This document shows, piece by piece, positions 20,715-30,771 of a stretch of 64,000 nucleotides of DNA. Origin of the DNA: Shinisaurus crocodilurus. Its lineage: Eukaryota; Chordata; Lepidosauria; Squamata; Shinisauridae. The notes beneath the pieces are model-generated. The model was not told the origin of the DNA and did no database searches. It saw nothing but the letters and a program-made list of their open reading frames with translations. Made by a program: the position numbers and the translations under genes. The stretch spans positions 9,973,980 through 10,037,979 of the forward strand of contig CM037877.1 in the NCBI GenBank assembly GCA_021292165.1. The letters are read 5' to 3'. The first letter of the stretch is position 1, and the number at the start of each line of letters is the position of its first letter.

Positions 20715-20918
20715 AGGCTGGTGACTTCCTGTGTCAGTGGGGCTCCTCATTCATTGCAGCTTTTATACTGAGCTTTATAGGAGCACTCCATGGTGCTGTA
20801 TGTACTGCATCCCCAAAATAGCTTCACCACCATGGAGCACTATAGAGAGCTCCAATAAAGCTCAGAATAAAAGCTGGCATGGATAAGGAGCCCCACTGAC
20901 ATAGGAGTCGCCAGCCTT
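20715..20918. mobile_element. Fold-back MITE, copy 2
   Basis: Arms of about 90 bp: GTGTCAGTGGGGCTCC on the left faces GGAGCCCCACTGACAT on the right, and CAGCTTTTATACTGAGCTTT faces AAAGCTCAGAATAAAAGCTG. Outer ends AGGCTGG..CCAGCCT. Shares outer ends with 7843-8040, but the inner arms differ. Confidence 0.72.
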
Positions 20919-22129
20919 CCCTGATTAGTGATTACACATCTCTCCATCGCTCTGCACCCTCCCAGGCTGCCTGTCCTTTCTAATTTGAAAAAGCCCTATT
21001 GTAGGAATTACCTTATGACATCTTCCCCCGGGCTTTAATTGAAGTGTGGGAAGCCAAGGAGGCTACAAGCTTCTTGAGAGATGCCTGTACAATGAAAGAT
21101 AGGGAACTTGGGTGCAGTCCTCAGCCACCTCCCAAATAAGGTTAGCACAAGAACCCCAGGAAGACCCCCTGAGAATTCCCCCCGCAAAAAAATAAATATC
21201 CCTTTGAATTTCTTTTTTAAAGCAATTTCTTGTCTATCAAATTGAGTGAGAATGGTCAAAACACAGTGGGAGGATTTTTTCTTTTGGCACAACACTATCA
21301 AATAAATCTAACCAAAATTTGCAATTTTACTGTGAATCCCTGTGCAATTCACATACCATATATCTGTTGGAATATGTGACACAAAGATGTAAACTCTGCA
21401 GGGAGGGTTATTTTTAAGTCAATTGCCCATTAAAGGGTTAAGGCAGTGTATAGTCTGGCAGGGGCAAGGGTTCAGTGGACTGAACCACTTGATCGAATCA
21501 GGGGAGGGATTGCTGGAGGTTGCTTAGCAACAGATTTGAATTCCATTCTTCTAACACTCCTCTGACACATAGACCAGTCTAGTATTAACTGATGCTTGCT
21601 AGGGTTTAGAAAGGAGGATTTCTTACCTCAAAGAACTGAATGAGTAACGTTTAAGAAACTGCACTACTGTAACCATCAAGCTTTAGTTCCTGAGTAACCT
21701 TATGCTAACCGTTATTTATCTTTTAAAAAGCATCTACCTACAAACAAATCCTGTGCGTGCCTGTGTTTGTCTGAGAGAAGTCTGCTGCTGCTTTTGCGCT
21801 CTGCCATCAATATCCACCCAATGCATTCAGATTTTTGAACAATTCTCATGTCTTCAAAAATGTCATATTTGAATATCCTTCACATTTTATGTCACAGGAG
21901 CTTGCAGGCTGGATTGTCTACTTGTGTCTTTATTTGGAACAAATAGGAGATGGTTGAAAAATGGTCTCATAAGCTCCAGCCCAAAGTAGCATAACTACCT
22001 GTCTGCACTGCTGGCTCCACCAGTGTTCAGGGCACTGGAAAAAATATGACCTCAATATCGCCGTTTCACCACTGCTCATCGCAGAATTGATACCTTTGTG
22101 CTGTAGTTGCCCTGAACTCCGGTGGCGTG
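20919..22129. other. No gene seen
   Basis: Unrecognised sequence. The texture is unique, with no microsatellite and no recognisable transposon. The minus-strand frames at 21035-21301 and 21930-22133 show no domains. Confidence 0.5.
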
Positions 22130-22440
22130 CCATTAAAATCCAGCTCCAATGCCATTATGCCGCTGTTAGAAAAGACTGCCGAGCAGCTCAGTTTTTCAAA
22201 TAAATATAAATTGTGAGAGGATGAAGTGTGAAGTGCCTCGGGTGACCTTTAGCAGGAGACTCAAGCATCCACGCAGAATGTTCAAGCTCCTCACCCTCCG
22301 TCAATTCCCTTCCTGTTGGTACACGTGCCCCTTATTAAATAATTTATGTTGAGACACTGCATTTGCTGAGGGAGCCATAGGACATGTCATAGCATCCTGC
22401 ACCAAATTACGGTCACATTGGGAGAAGGTTGCCTCTTCAC
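22130..22440. promoter_or_regulatory. Candidate conserved non-coding element
   Basis: Unique, with AT-rich cores (TTATTAAATAATTTATG near 22331) mixed with CpG-containing stretches. The call is inference only. Confidence 0.25.
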
Positions 22441-22646
22441 CACTAGTGAAGTAATCTTAGAACATCAAAAGGACTGCCCATTGAGATCGCTGGCACAGCA
22501 AGCCATGAACCTTCCTGCACAATTGCAACAATTGTGAGTTGTAATGATGCCTTTTCCCCCCAAGTATATCTGGACATACTTGAAGCTGAGCTCCCCAACC
22601 TTGCTCTTCTGAGACCATAACAAGAGCCCTGCTGGATCAGAATATA

Positions 22647-22895
22647 CAGTCATGCCTTGGATTGAGAGCATAATTCGTTCCGGAAACGTTCTGTTATCCA
22701 AAACACTCTTATATCAAAAGGAAATCCCCCCCAAAAAATTTGTACAGAGATTTTTAATTTAAGCCGTACTACAGTACTTGTATTGCAAGACGTCGCTTGT
22801 ATATCAAGTAAACAAAAATTAAATAAATATTTAAAAATTTGCTTGTCTTGCAAAACGCTCTCAAACCAAGTTACTTGCAATCCAAGGTATTACTG
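22647..22895 (-). mobile_element. Tigger/pogo-like non-autonomous element, copy 3
   Basis: 249 bp, TA on both sides (22645-22646, 22896-22897). Same orientation as copy 2. It follows directly on a scrap of family A LINE (AAGAGCCCTGCTGGATCAG at 22622-22640). Confidence 0.82.
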
Positions 22896-23070
22896 TACCA
22901 GATTCCTCATTCACCCTCATTTTTAAAAAAAAATGTACAAAAAAATGGTGTTAGATATGAAGTGACTTTATATCAAGTTAGATCATTGTTGCATCTAGTT
23001 CAGCATTGCTTACACCAGGACTGGGGAATATGTGGTCCTCCAGAAGTTGTTGGACTGAAAACTCCCACCA

Positions 23071-23258
23071 TAGGAAGGCTGCCTTATACTGAGTCAGACC
23101 CACTGGCCCACCTCAGGCCAGTATTATCGGCACTGACTGGCAGCGGTTCTCCAGTGTTTCAGGCCGGGGTTTTCCCAGCCCTACCTGGAGATGCCAGGGG
23201 ATCAAACGTGGGACCTTCTGCATACCAAACATGGGTTCTGCTACTGAGCCATGGCCCC
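23071..23258 (-). mobile_element. tRNA-Ala-derived SINE, nearly complete
   Basis: Minus-strand copy. The left edge AGGAAGGCTGCCTTATACTG is the SINE 3' end; the right edge TACTGAGCCATGGCCCC is the tRNA head (complement of GGGGCCATGGCTCAGTA). Left of it, 23028-23070 looks like half of a hAT MITE. Confidence 0.75.
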
Positions 23259-23329
23259 ATCAGCCCTAACTAGCATAGCCAACAGTGAGTTGCAGTCCAA
23301 CAACATATGTCAGGCTATACCATCCCCAT

Positions 23330-23470
23330 CCATGGCTTATGCTGACTGGAAGCATCTTTCCCAGATTTTAAACAGGAATCTTCCACATCCTGATCTGGAG
23401 ATGCAAGGGATTGAACCTGGAACTTACTGCATGCAAAGGATGTCCTCTCCAGCCCTGAGCTATGGCCCTT
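23330..23470 (-). mobile_element. tRNA-Ala-derived SINE, degenerate
   Basis: GATTGAACCTGG (B-box complement) and GAGCTATGGCCC (head complement) with a diverged body. Older than the neighbour at 23071. Confidence 0.55.
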
Positions 23471-23736
23471 TTTATATGGACTACTTTCCAATTCTCCAGT
23501 AACGAGGGTGATTTTAGTGATAAGTTGAATTTTCTTTTTGGCGGGGAGGGGGTAGAAGTTCCAGAATTTCACATTTGATAACCCTCTTGTGTGTGTGCCA
23601 CTTCAAACCTGATAGACTGATCAATCCTGACTTAGCCCTAGAACTTTGTCTCTTGTCAACTCTATTCAGGCTTAAGTCCAATATCACATGAGCAGTTTCC
23701 CCTTGCTCTCCTCCTCCCCCTCACGTTCCCTATACG

Positions 23737-23789
23737 CCTTCCAAATCTGCTCCAGAGGGCACCCCAAACCTCCAGAGCAGATTTGAGGG
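23737..23789. repeat. Hairpin core of a small fold-back element
   Basis: CCAAATCTGCTCCAGAGG faces CCTCCAGAGCAGATTTG with a short loop. Weaker pairing continues outward (about 23690-23815), suggesting a MITE. Confidence 0.55.
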
Positions 23790-23973
23790 CTGCAGGAAGG
23801 AGGGGGACAGAAAACCATTCTACCAGCAGGTTTCATTCAGTTCCTTTCTGTGGGCACCTCTGCAACAGACCCTCAGTAGGCCCTCCTTAACTTGTGCAAG
23901 CCAGAGGGACTGGCTTCTACAAATAAGGTGACAGACAAGATACCTCACTCCATATACAGTATCTGGAAAGGTT

Positions 23974-24134
23974 AGGATCATAGAGTTGGAAGGGGCCTAC
24001 AAGGCCATCAGGTCCAACCCCCTGCTCAATGCAGGAAACTAGAGGAGGGGTCTCCCATCCAAATAATGACCAGGCCTGACCCTGCTTAGCTTTCCACACT
24101 CAGACAAGCTGAGCCAGCGTGAGCCACAGGCCTG
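23974..24134 (-). mobile_element. 5S rRNA-derived SINE with CR1-like tail, copy 2
   Basis: Same architecture as 17771-17932: CR1-type end at the left (ATAGAGTTGGAAGGGGCCTA), then the complement of TTGGATGGGAGACC and of GAAAGCTAAGCAGGGTCAGG, and GAGCCACAGGCCTG at the right. Confidence 0.83.
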
Positions 24135-24889
24135 TATTGGAAACAGGTTGGAAACAGAAAGAGAGAGGCTCACCCTGCTTCTAACCTAGGCAAAGTGAGA
24201 ATGTAGTGCACCCTCCTCCAGTCAGTGAGATCCTTACTGACATCTGGACCTTGGCAAGTGCCATGTTCTGAAATGTCTTTTGTTTCTCTTGTTGGTCCAT
24301 GGGACTTGTTACCATCCCAAGACCACTTGGGGTGGAAACAAAGCTGCTAATTTTGGATTGGTAACAAAGCTGCTAACTTAGGAGATCACAAGTTTCCCAG
24401 AGAGAGCAGCAAGAATATTTAAATAAATAAATAAATTAAATCAGAAACTGGCAAGAAAACTGTAGGCATATGCAACCTCCTCCTTTGTTTTGAGTTTATA
24501 TTAAAATAAAACTTAAACCCAAATAGCATGTAATTGATTTTAATGTAGCTTTTTAAAATGTGTGTGTGTGTGTGTGTGTATGTGTGTGAAACATAGTTTT
24601 CTCCAGAAAATATATTATTGATTAACTGATATTTGGACTCTGGAGGCATCACTTCCCATTGTGCACCATAAGCATTTAAAAGTACTACAAGGAATTAATT
24701 GCATGCTGCCCTCCCTTTTTTCTTGGCACTGCGCTCTAAGATGGCTTATCAGTTTTTTTTTATTAATATTAATGAGCAGAATTAGCACCAAAGATCAGGG
24801 ATCCGTGATAGCTCGGAGAACCTGCAAGGACCCTATGGCCTCCCATGGTTTATTATTTTTTAATCAAAATAGCTGACTTGAAGGCAGGA
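24135..24889. other. No gene seen; (GT)n at 24558-24586
   Basis: A phrase AACAAAGCTGCTAA appears twice (24338-24378), a small local duplication. Otherwise unrecognised. Confidence 0.5.
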
Positions 24890-25090
24890 AAATGAAAGAA
24901 CCAAGCCTTTAATGATTCTACAACGATTCAAATTAAAATGATCTATACTTGCATAATTCCAACAAACCATTTTGTGCTAGTTAAAAACAGTTAAAATGGC
25001 ATAAAGGCATGATTTAAGGCCTGCCATTCCTGCTTCTTAATGAATGGTTCATTTTATGCGGTGTTCTCAGCTCGCACATACAGACAGACT
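24890..25090. promoter_or_regulatory. Candidate conserved non-coding element
   Basis: AT-rich unique stretch with ATTCAAATTAAAATGATC and TTCTTAATGAATGGTTCATT. Enhancer-like texture only; weak support. Confidence 0.2.
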
Positions 25091-25404
25091 GCAACACAAA
25101 CCACAGATCATGGCAGTCCTCCTAACCCACAGTTCGTATTTGTGTATCTGTTAACCAGCTTAAAAAGTTTAAGCCTAATCACCTGCCTTTGGACTAAATA
25201 AAGGATTACTTAAATTTAAATGGATTTTTGTGATTCCCAAAGCATCCATCAAGTTCATTATGAAGACAGTAAAACAACATTCACAAATGTGCACACAAAC
25301 ACTCAGCAGGGTTTGAACCCAGATCTATCCACTACATTAGGAGGTAAAATTTGCATTGGGCAATCATACAATTAGTTGAATCCACAGCTAGTTGAGCAAT
25401 CGTA

Positions 25405-25481
25405 CTCAACGAGTGCAATCAATGGCTCGGCATCCTCCTGGAGGGAGGTCTCAGGTGGAGTGCTGCAGGGCTCTGACCTTA
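25405..25481 (+). mobile_element. CR1-type LINE reverse transcriptase scrap
   Basis: The translation around 25435-25480 resembles the S-W-x-x-V-SGVPQGS region of CR1-group reverse transcriptases, with substitutions. It is cut by an opposing CR1 tail at 25482. Confidence 0.5.
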
Positions 25482-25684
25482 GAATCACAGAATCATAGAA
25501 TAGTAGAGTTGGAAGGGGCCCACAAGGCCATCGAGTCCAACCCCCTGCTCAATGCAGGAATCCAGGTCAAAGCATCCCTGACAGATGGCTGTCCAGCTGC
25601 ACCTTGAATGCCTCCAGAGTGGGAGAGCCCACCACCTCCCTAGGTAGTTGGTTCCATTGTCTTATTGCTCTGACATAAAATACA
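25482..25684 (-). mobile_element. CR1 LINE 3' end
   Basis: Minus strand. Tail repeats AGAATCACAGAATCATAGAA at the left, then the complement of GGCCTTGTGGGCCCCTTCCA. The last ~40 codons of the C-terminus are visible (AIRQWNQLPREVV, then LEAFKVQLDSHLSGML). Truncated at 25684 by a GC-rich element. Confidence 0.8.
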
Positions 25685-25861
25685 TAGCGCCGGGGACCCG
25701 GAAGAGTAGCGTCGGAGACGAGGAACTTCCTTTCCCCAGCTCGTTTTGCAAGGAACGTGAGCCGAGCCGGGAAAAGGTAAGTTCCGTGGGGCTTGGGGGG
25801 GTCAAGTGGGGTGAGTTCGCCTCTGCTTTGACCCCCAGTCAATTTTTTCATACATCCCTAG
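25685..25861. mobile_element. GC-rich hAT-like element, short copy
   Basis: Right edge CATACATCCCTA; GC-rich interior with CCCCAGCTCGTTTTGC and GGGAAAAGGTAAGTTCC. Related to 26076-26494 by the AAGGTAAGTT and GAACTTCCTTTCC phrases. Confidence 0.5.
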
Positions 25862-26075
25862 TGTAGAGGGGTTGTTTATCAAAGTTGCAGATGGCATGAA
25901 ACACATCCAGAGAAGAGCAACCAGGATAGTGAGGGGTCTGGAAACCAAGTCCTGTGAGGAAGTGTTGAAAGAACTGGGTATGTTTAGCCTGGAGAAGAGA
26001 AGATTAAAAAGATAGATGACAAGATAGGATCAAAATTCAAAAGCATCCAGACTGGCTGGAACGCTGGGCTCAATC

Positions 26076-26494
26076 TAGGGATTTGCGCGGAACTCGAAGG
26101 GGGGGTAGAAGCGGGGCGAATTCGCCCCGCTCGATCCCCCCAAGCTCCATGCAACTTACCTTTCCCCGGCTCGTCACAACTCCCCAGAGAGGAGCCAGGG
26201 AAAGGAAGTTCCGGGTGCCTGGCGCATCACTGCCAGGTCCCAGGCGCTGCATTTTTTAACATAGAAACCAGGGGCAACCACCTTGTTGAAACAGCCACGA
26301 TTTGCTATTCACAGCAGTTTTAAGGTGGATTTCCCTGGTATTTATGTAAAGAACACTGCTGGGGACCTGGCAGTGACGTGCCAGGCACCTGGAAATCCGC
26401 CGAGTGCCTCGCTGCCGCAGCGAGACAGATCGCGTGGCGGGTGCGATTGCCAAGCGCCGGACGAGACAGGTGCAGGTGAGTTCGCCCATCCCTA
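26076..26494. mobile_element. Long fold-back hAT-like element
   Basis: Ends TAGGGATTTGCG and CGCCCATCCCTA. Nested inverted pairs run inward: TGCCTGGCGCATCACTGCCA against TGGCAGTGACGTGCCAGGCA, then ACCAGGGGCAACCACCTTG against TAAGGTGGATTTCCCTGGT. A 22-bp perfect palindrome around GAATTC is at 26110-26131. No coding capacity. The TSD is only partly recognisable (CAATC on each side). Confidence 0.65.
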
Positions 26495-26878
26495 GCAATC
26501 CAACAAGATGAGATTCATCAGATATAAATGTAAAGCCTTGCATTTTGGTACACCTCCTCCCCCAAGACACAAGTATAGGATGGGGGAGATCTGACTTGGC
26601 AGCAGTGCATGTGAAAAGGACCTAGGTGTCTTAATATCTTAGTGAATATGAGCCAGCAGTGTGTGATGTGGCAGCTAAGAAAGCTAATGCAAGCTTGGGC
26701 TACAATAACAGAAGCATAGTGTCCAGATCATGGGCAGTAAATATTCTCCTCTATTCAGCATTAGTCAGGCTGCATTTTAGAGTACTGTGTCCAGTTGTTG
26801 GCGCCCCAGTTTAAGGACATTGACAAGCTGGAGAACATTCAGAGAAGAGCAACCAGGATGGTGAGTGGTCTGGAAACT

Positions 26879-27392
26879 CCTTTGCTCAAGGAACTGCACA
26901 GGCTACCTATTTGCTGCCAGGTCAGGTTTAAGGTTCTGGTACTTGTGTACAAAGCCCGAAACAAATTGGGACCAGGTTACCTGGCTGAGAGAGCGCCTCC
27001 TCCCATACCAACCTGCCCAGTCACTGAGGTTATCAGAGGACATTCCCCTGGTGGTTCCTCATGGACCTTTGGCCCGATTGGAATCCACCAGGAGAAGGGC
27101 CTTCAGTGCGGTGGCTCCATTTCCGTCGAACTCCCTGCTTCTGGAGGTCAAGCAGGTTCTGGCATTGTGCTGCTTCGGGGCCTGCTGAAGACCTCCTTGT
27201 TCTGGAAAGCCTTCTCTGCTCTCTAACCACCATTATAATGTTTCTTTGTTTCCAATGCATTGTTTTTGTTTCTTTTATCTGTTTTTATCTTATTGTTCAC
27301 CACTCCAGAATCTACTTAGATATGGAGCGGTATACAAGTATTGTAAATAAATAAATAAGTAAGTAAGTAATAAATGAATGAATGGATGGATG
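26879..27392 (+). mobile_element. L2 LINE C-terminus and 3' end
   Basis: Begins at an L-P-I-C-CQVRFKVLVLVYKA-like region typical of the L2 C-terminus. It continues through KLGPGYLAER and a FSAVAP..SNSL region in another frame, then a 3' UTR with GGAGCGGTATACAAG and a mixed TAAA/TAAG/TGAA tail. Inserted within CR1 at CTGGAAAC. Confidence 0.75.
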
Positions 27393-27753
27393 AACCAAGT
27401 CCTGTGAGGAACAGTTGAAAGAACTGGGTATGTTTAGCTTGGAGAGGACAATAAAAAAGAGAGATGGTAACAGATGTAAAAAAAAAAGAGAGAGGGTAAC
27501 AGTCTTCAAATATCTGAAAGATTGTCATGCAGAAGATGGAACAAATTTGTACTCTGTGGCTCCGGAGGGTAGGGCTAGAACCAACAGGTGGAAATTGCAG
27601 AAAAACAGATTTTGCCTAAACGTTAGGAGACATTTCCTAAGAGTGAGAACTGTTCAGCAGTGAGTTCTCTTTTCATTTAAGCGGAGGCTGGATGGCCATC
27701 TGTCAGGAATGCTGTAGCTGCAGAGCCTGCATTGAGTAAGGGGTAGGACTATT

Positions 27754-27889
27754 TTAAGATAATTAGCCCACCCCATATTCCCACCTGAATAGCCAAGTTT
27801 TTAATGAGCGGCGGAAGCTCAGCAGAGAGGGGGCATGGCGGAGGTCACTCGGGAGAGAGTTCCACAGTACGGGAGCCGCCACAGAAAAA
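27754..27889 (-). mobile_element. L2-like scrap inside the CR1 tail
   Basis: CGGCGGAAGCTCAGCAGAGA and GAGAGTTCCACAGTACGGGA lie where the CR1 sequence GGACTA..GATGA should be continuous. A short insertion of reversed L2-type sequence. Confidence 0.5.
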
Positions 27890-28083
27890 GCTAGATGATA
27901 TCTGAGATCCCTTCCAACTCAATGATTCTATGTTTCGCATTTTAAATCTTCTGCCACTCTGTCCTCCCCCCCCCACCTCAATATTCAAATTCCTGTGAGT
28001 GCTACTACAAGATGGGATAACCAAGGAGTACTACTTCTCCTTATATTTACCAACATTGTCAGATGTTAACAGACATACTAGAT

Positions 28084-28219
28084 CAGCCTTCCCCAACCTG
28101 GTTTCCCTCCAGATGTGTTAGACTGCAGCTCCCAGGTTTCCTCACCATTGGCCATGCTAGCTGGGGGTGATGGGAACTGGAATCCAAACATCTGGAGGGC
28201 ACCAGGTTGGGGAACTCTG
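28084..28219. mobile_element. Palindromic hAT-type MITE
   Basis: Starts CAGCCTTCCCCAACCTGG and ends CCAGGTTGGGGAACTCTG, with CTCCAGATGTGTTAGACTGC facing its complement. The most complete member of the family also seen at 11648 and in half-copies at 4790, 10880 and 23028. TSD not preserved. Confidence 0.75.
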
Positions 28220-28399
28220 TAGAGGTGTATATAGTGATGTCTAATGTGGGAGGAAAGTGGCTAGAGAGAAATAAATGTGGGACCATGCAATGAAATGTAT
28301 AGGTTGTAAATTCAGAGAAGACAAGACAAAGACATTTTTGACACGGCATAGAACAAATCAATTGCATTTTCTGACACACGCTATGGTCATTGTTACTAT

Positions 28400-28560
28400 C
28401 TTTAAAAGAGGATTAAACAAATTCATGGAGGATAGGCCTATCAGTAGCTAATCATCTTGGTGACTATGTCAAATCATCATGTTCAGAAGTAGTATGCCAC
28501 TGAATATCAGTTACTAGGGGAAAATAGGAGGCAAGAACTATTGTCTTCAAATTATGTACT
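28400..28560 (+). mobile_element. CR1-type LINE (family A) 3' UTR scrap
   Basis: AGAGGATTAAACAAATTCAT then GGAGGATAGGCCTATCAGTA, as at 13810-13860 and 40600-40650. Confidence 0.55.
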
Positions 28561-28602
28561 TTCTGGAAGGCTCGCCACTGTGGAAACCACGATTCAGGAC
28601 TA

Positions 28603-28700
28603 CTTACGAACATAAGAAGAGCTGTGCTGGATCAGACCAAGGTCCACCTAGCCCAGCATTCTGTTCACACATTGGCCAGCCAGCTGCCCAGAGGACTAAA
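28603..28700 (-). mobile_element. CR1-type LINE (family A) 3' end
   Basis: CGAACATAAGAAGAGCTGTG through GCCAGCCAGCTGCCCAGAGG: the reverse complement of the family A terminus, facing the scrap at 28400. Confidence 0.6.
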
Positions 28701-28744
28701 TTGATCTTTGGACTGGTCAAGCAGGGCTTATCTTCTTAAGAATA

Positions 28745-28993
28745 CAGTAATACCTTGGATTGCAAGTAACTTGGTTTGACAGCATTTTGCAAGACAAGCA
28801 AATTTTTAAATATTTATTTATTTTTTTGACTTGATATACAAGCAACGTCTTGAAATACAAGTACTGTAGTACGGCTTGAATTAAAAATCTCTGTACAAAT
28901 TTTTTTGGGGGGGATTTCATTTTGATATAAGAGTGTTTTGGATTACAAGCACGTTTCCGGAATGAATTATGCTCTCAATCCAAGGCATGACTG
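28745..28993 (+). mobile_element. Tigger/pogo-like non-autonomous element, copy 4
   Basis: 249 bp, TA on both sides (28743-28744, 28994-28995). Same orientation as copy 1. Confidence 0.82.
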
Positions 28994-29056
28994 TAGTTAT
29001 TTTGCTTTATATATGCAAAACTGGAAGTGTAACTCAAATCCTAGATCCAAATAGTT

Positions 29057-29825
29057 TAGGAGCATAAGAATATAAGATGAGCCATACTGGGTCAGACCAA
29101 GGATCCGTCTTGTCTAGCATTCTGTTCATACGGTGGACACTCAGCTGTCTATCGAAAACCTGAAAATAGGACATGAGTGCAATAGCACCCTCCCGGTCAT
29201 GTTCCCCAACAACTACTGGAAATAGGCATACTGCCTCTGATACTGGAAGTAGTATATAACCATCACCAGGACTAGTAAGAAACAAACAAAAAACCATTAA
29301 GCTGAGACAGACTAAGTCAAGCAACAAGTCTCAGTTCACTTCATTCTCTCACCACACTTTCTTAAACGAAACCTTGAAGTCCACACCTCACCTCCAATTA
29401 TTGGCACAAGGATTAGCCTACCCAGTATAACAGACACCAAACGGGTGATGCCCTTTGGCATGCGCCCTTCAGCCGCTGCCCAAGGCAACTGCCTTGGTCT
29501 TCTGGCAGCTGAAATAACTGGCTGGGCCACACCTCTGGAGAGCACAGCTGCAGCCTGCCAGGGGGAAGGTGGCTAGTCCAACAGGTAGGGTGGGGCAGTT
29601 CTCTCACCGCTTGCCTGCCCCCATCAGGACTAGTAGTCATTGATAGTCTTACATCCTCCATTTGTCTAGCCCCTTTTAAACCCATCCAAATTGGTGGCCA
29701 TCACTACATCCTGTGACAGTGAATTCTTGTGATAAAAAAACAGCCTCCATATCCGTCTATCATGTCACCCCTTACTCACCCTTTTTCTAAGCTAAATAGT
29801 CCTATACATTGTAAGCTCTCTCTCT
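29057..29825 (-). mobile_element. CR1-type LINE (family A) 3' region, interrupted
   Basis: Begins with the family terminus (GAGCATAAGAATATAAGATG) and continues through the 3' UTR to about 29280, then resumes at 29625-29825. The middle (about 29280-29624) is an unrelated insertion flanked by repeats of CAGGACTAGTA (29266-29276 and 29627-29637). It ends at a pyrimidine tract (CTCTCTCTTTCTCTC). Confidence 0.55.
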
Positions 29826-30336
29826 TTCTCTCTCCTTCTCTCAGATGTGTTAGAGTCTAAAATGTCTTTGATTTTATTTTCCACCTTGTTCAGATGGACT
29901 TTTCTGATATGCAGATTCTTAGCTTCCCTTTTGAGTTCTGTCGAAGTACATTGATCTTTATCTCTTTTCAACAAATCCTCAAAGAACACCACCATAGATT
30001 GTAAAGTGTGGTTCAAACACATACAACTGCCCGATAATCCCCACAACATCAATATAGTACAACTGGCCCTTAAAATATGCAGCCATTGGGCTTTAAGAAG
30101 CTCTAAATCCATGGATCATCTATAAGGTAGATGGCACCATCCCCTCAAACAGTTTGCAATCTATTTCAAGGAACAATGGCTTTCTCTACCCATTGCAATA
30201 GCAATTGTATTCTCAATATCCTGATTGTCTTCCAATTAATAAGCGATAAGCATCGTGATAAGCGATGATCATGGACAGAAAAGAACAAGTGATGTCATTA
30301 GGGCAGGGGTGGACCAAATCTTCACAAGGTTGTGAA
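29826..30336. other. No gene identified; Lys/Glu-rich frame
   Basis: A 106-codon minus-strand frame at 29792-30112 is rich in Lys, Glu and Arg and could form a short coiled coil. I do not recognise it. It may be a LINE ORF1 remnant or chance. Confidence 0.3.
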
Positions 30337-30509
30337 CAGGCCTGTGGCTCATGCTGGCTCAGCTTCTCTGAGCGTGGAAAGCTAAGCAGGGTCAGGCCCG
30401 GTTATTACTTGGATGGGAGACCCCTCCTCTAGTTTCCTGCATTGAGTAGGGGGTTGGACTCGATGGCCTTGTAGGCCCCTTCCAACTCTATAATCTATGA
30501 AATCTATAA
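30337..30509 (+). mobile_element. 5S rRNA-derived SINE with CR1-like tail, copy 3
   Basis: The only plus-strand copy. AAGCTAAGCAGGGTC at 30379-30393 and TTGGATGGGAGACC at 30409-30422 are separated by 15 nt, the same spacing as in vertebrate 5S rRNA. The tail from about 30438 (TCCTGCATTGAGTAGGGGGT to CTATAATCTATGAAATCT) is almost identical to the CR1 end at 31258-31329. An (AAG)n run follows. Confidence 0.9.
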
Positions 30510-30528
30510 GAAGAAGAAGAGGAAGAAG

Positions 30529-30760
30529 ACAGGGGGCCTGCCTTCCCATAAGGCAGAGCGAAATGGCTGCCTCAGGCAAAAGATGTTGAGCGGCACAGAA
30601 TAGTCGCCTCCATGCTCGTCCCACTCTACAAAGCAGTTAGATGGCTGATTTTGGCCATCTAACTGCAGTGCTTTGGAGGGGGAGGGAAGGTGGTAGTGGA
30701 GGCATTCAAGGAACAGTCGCACTGGAGGCATTCAAGGAACAGTCTGAGCCATGAACCTGT
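30529..30760. mobile_element. hAT-like left end with hairpin
   Basis: CAGGGGGCCTGCCTTCCCAT, then GGCTGCCTCAGGCAAAAG, resembles the left part of the element at 53758-54261. A 13-bp stem with 8-nt loop (GCAGTTAGATGGC/GCCATCTAACTGC) is at 30633-30666. TTCAAGGAACAGTC occurs twice at 30706-30742. Confidence 0.45.
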
Positions 30761-30771
30761 AAGTGCAGCAT

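Larger units (their letters stand above)
25862..27931 (+). mobile_element. CR1 LINE pieces with three insertions
   Basis: CR1 C-terminal coding in several blocks: 25862-26075, 26495-26878, 27393-27753 and the 3' tail 27890-27931 ending CTCAATGATTCTATG. The block AACCAAGTCCTGTGAGGAA occurs at both 25940 and 27393, so two CR1 copies or a duplication are joined here. Insertions: fold-back hAT-like (26076-26494), L2 (26879-27392), reversed L2 scrap (27754-27889). Confidence 0.68.

Noticed and set aside
28084..28219. 8-bp TSD for the palindromic MITE
   Set aside because: Flanks TACTAGAT and TAGAGGTG do not match well enough; the call rests on the inverted ends only.
29277..29624. hAT insertion in the family A LINE
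   Set aside because: CAGGACTAGTA is repeated on both sides, but no inverted terminal repeats were found, so the inserted sequence was left unclassified.
30337..30430. Possible 5S rRNA gene or pseudogene
   Set aside because: The 5S-like block is joined in all four copies to the same CR1-type tail, which marks it as a SINE rather than a gene.
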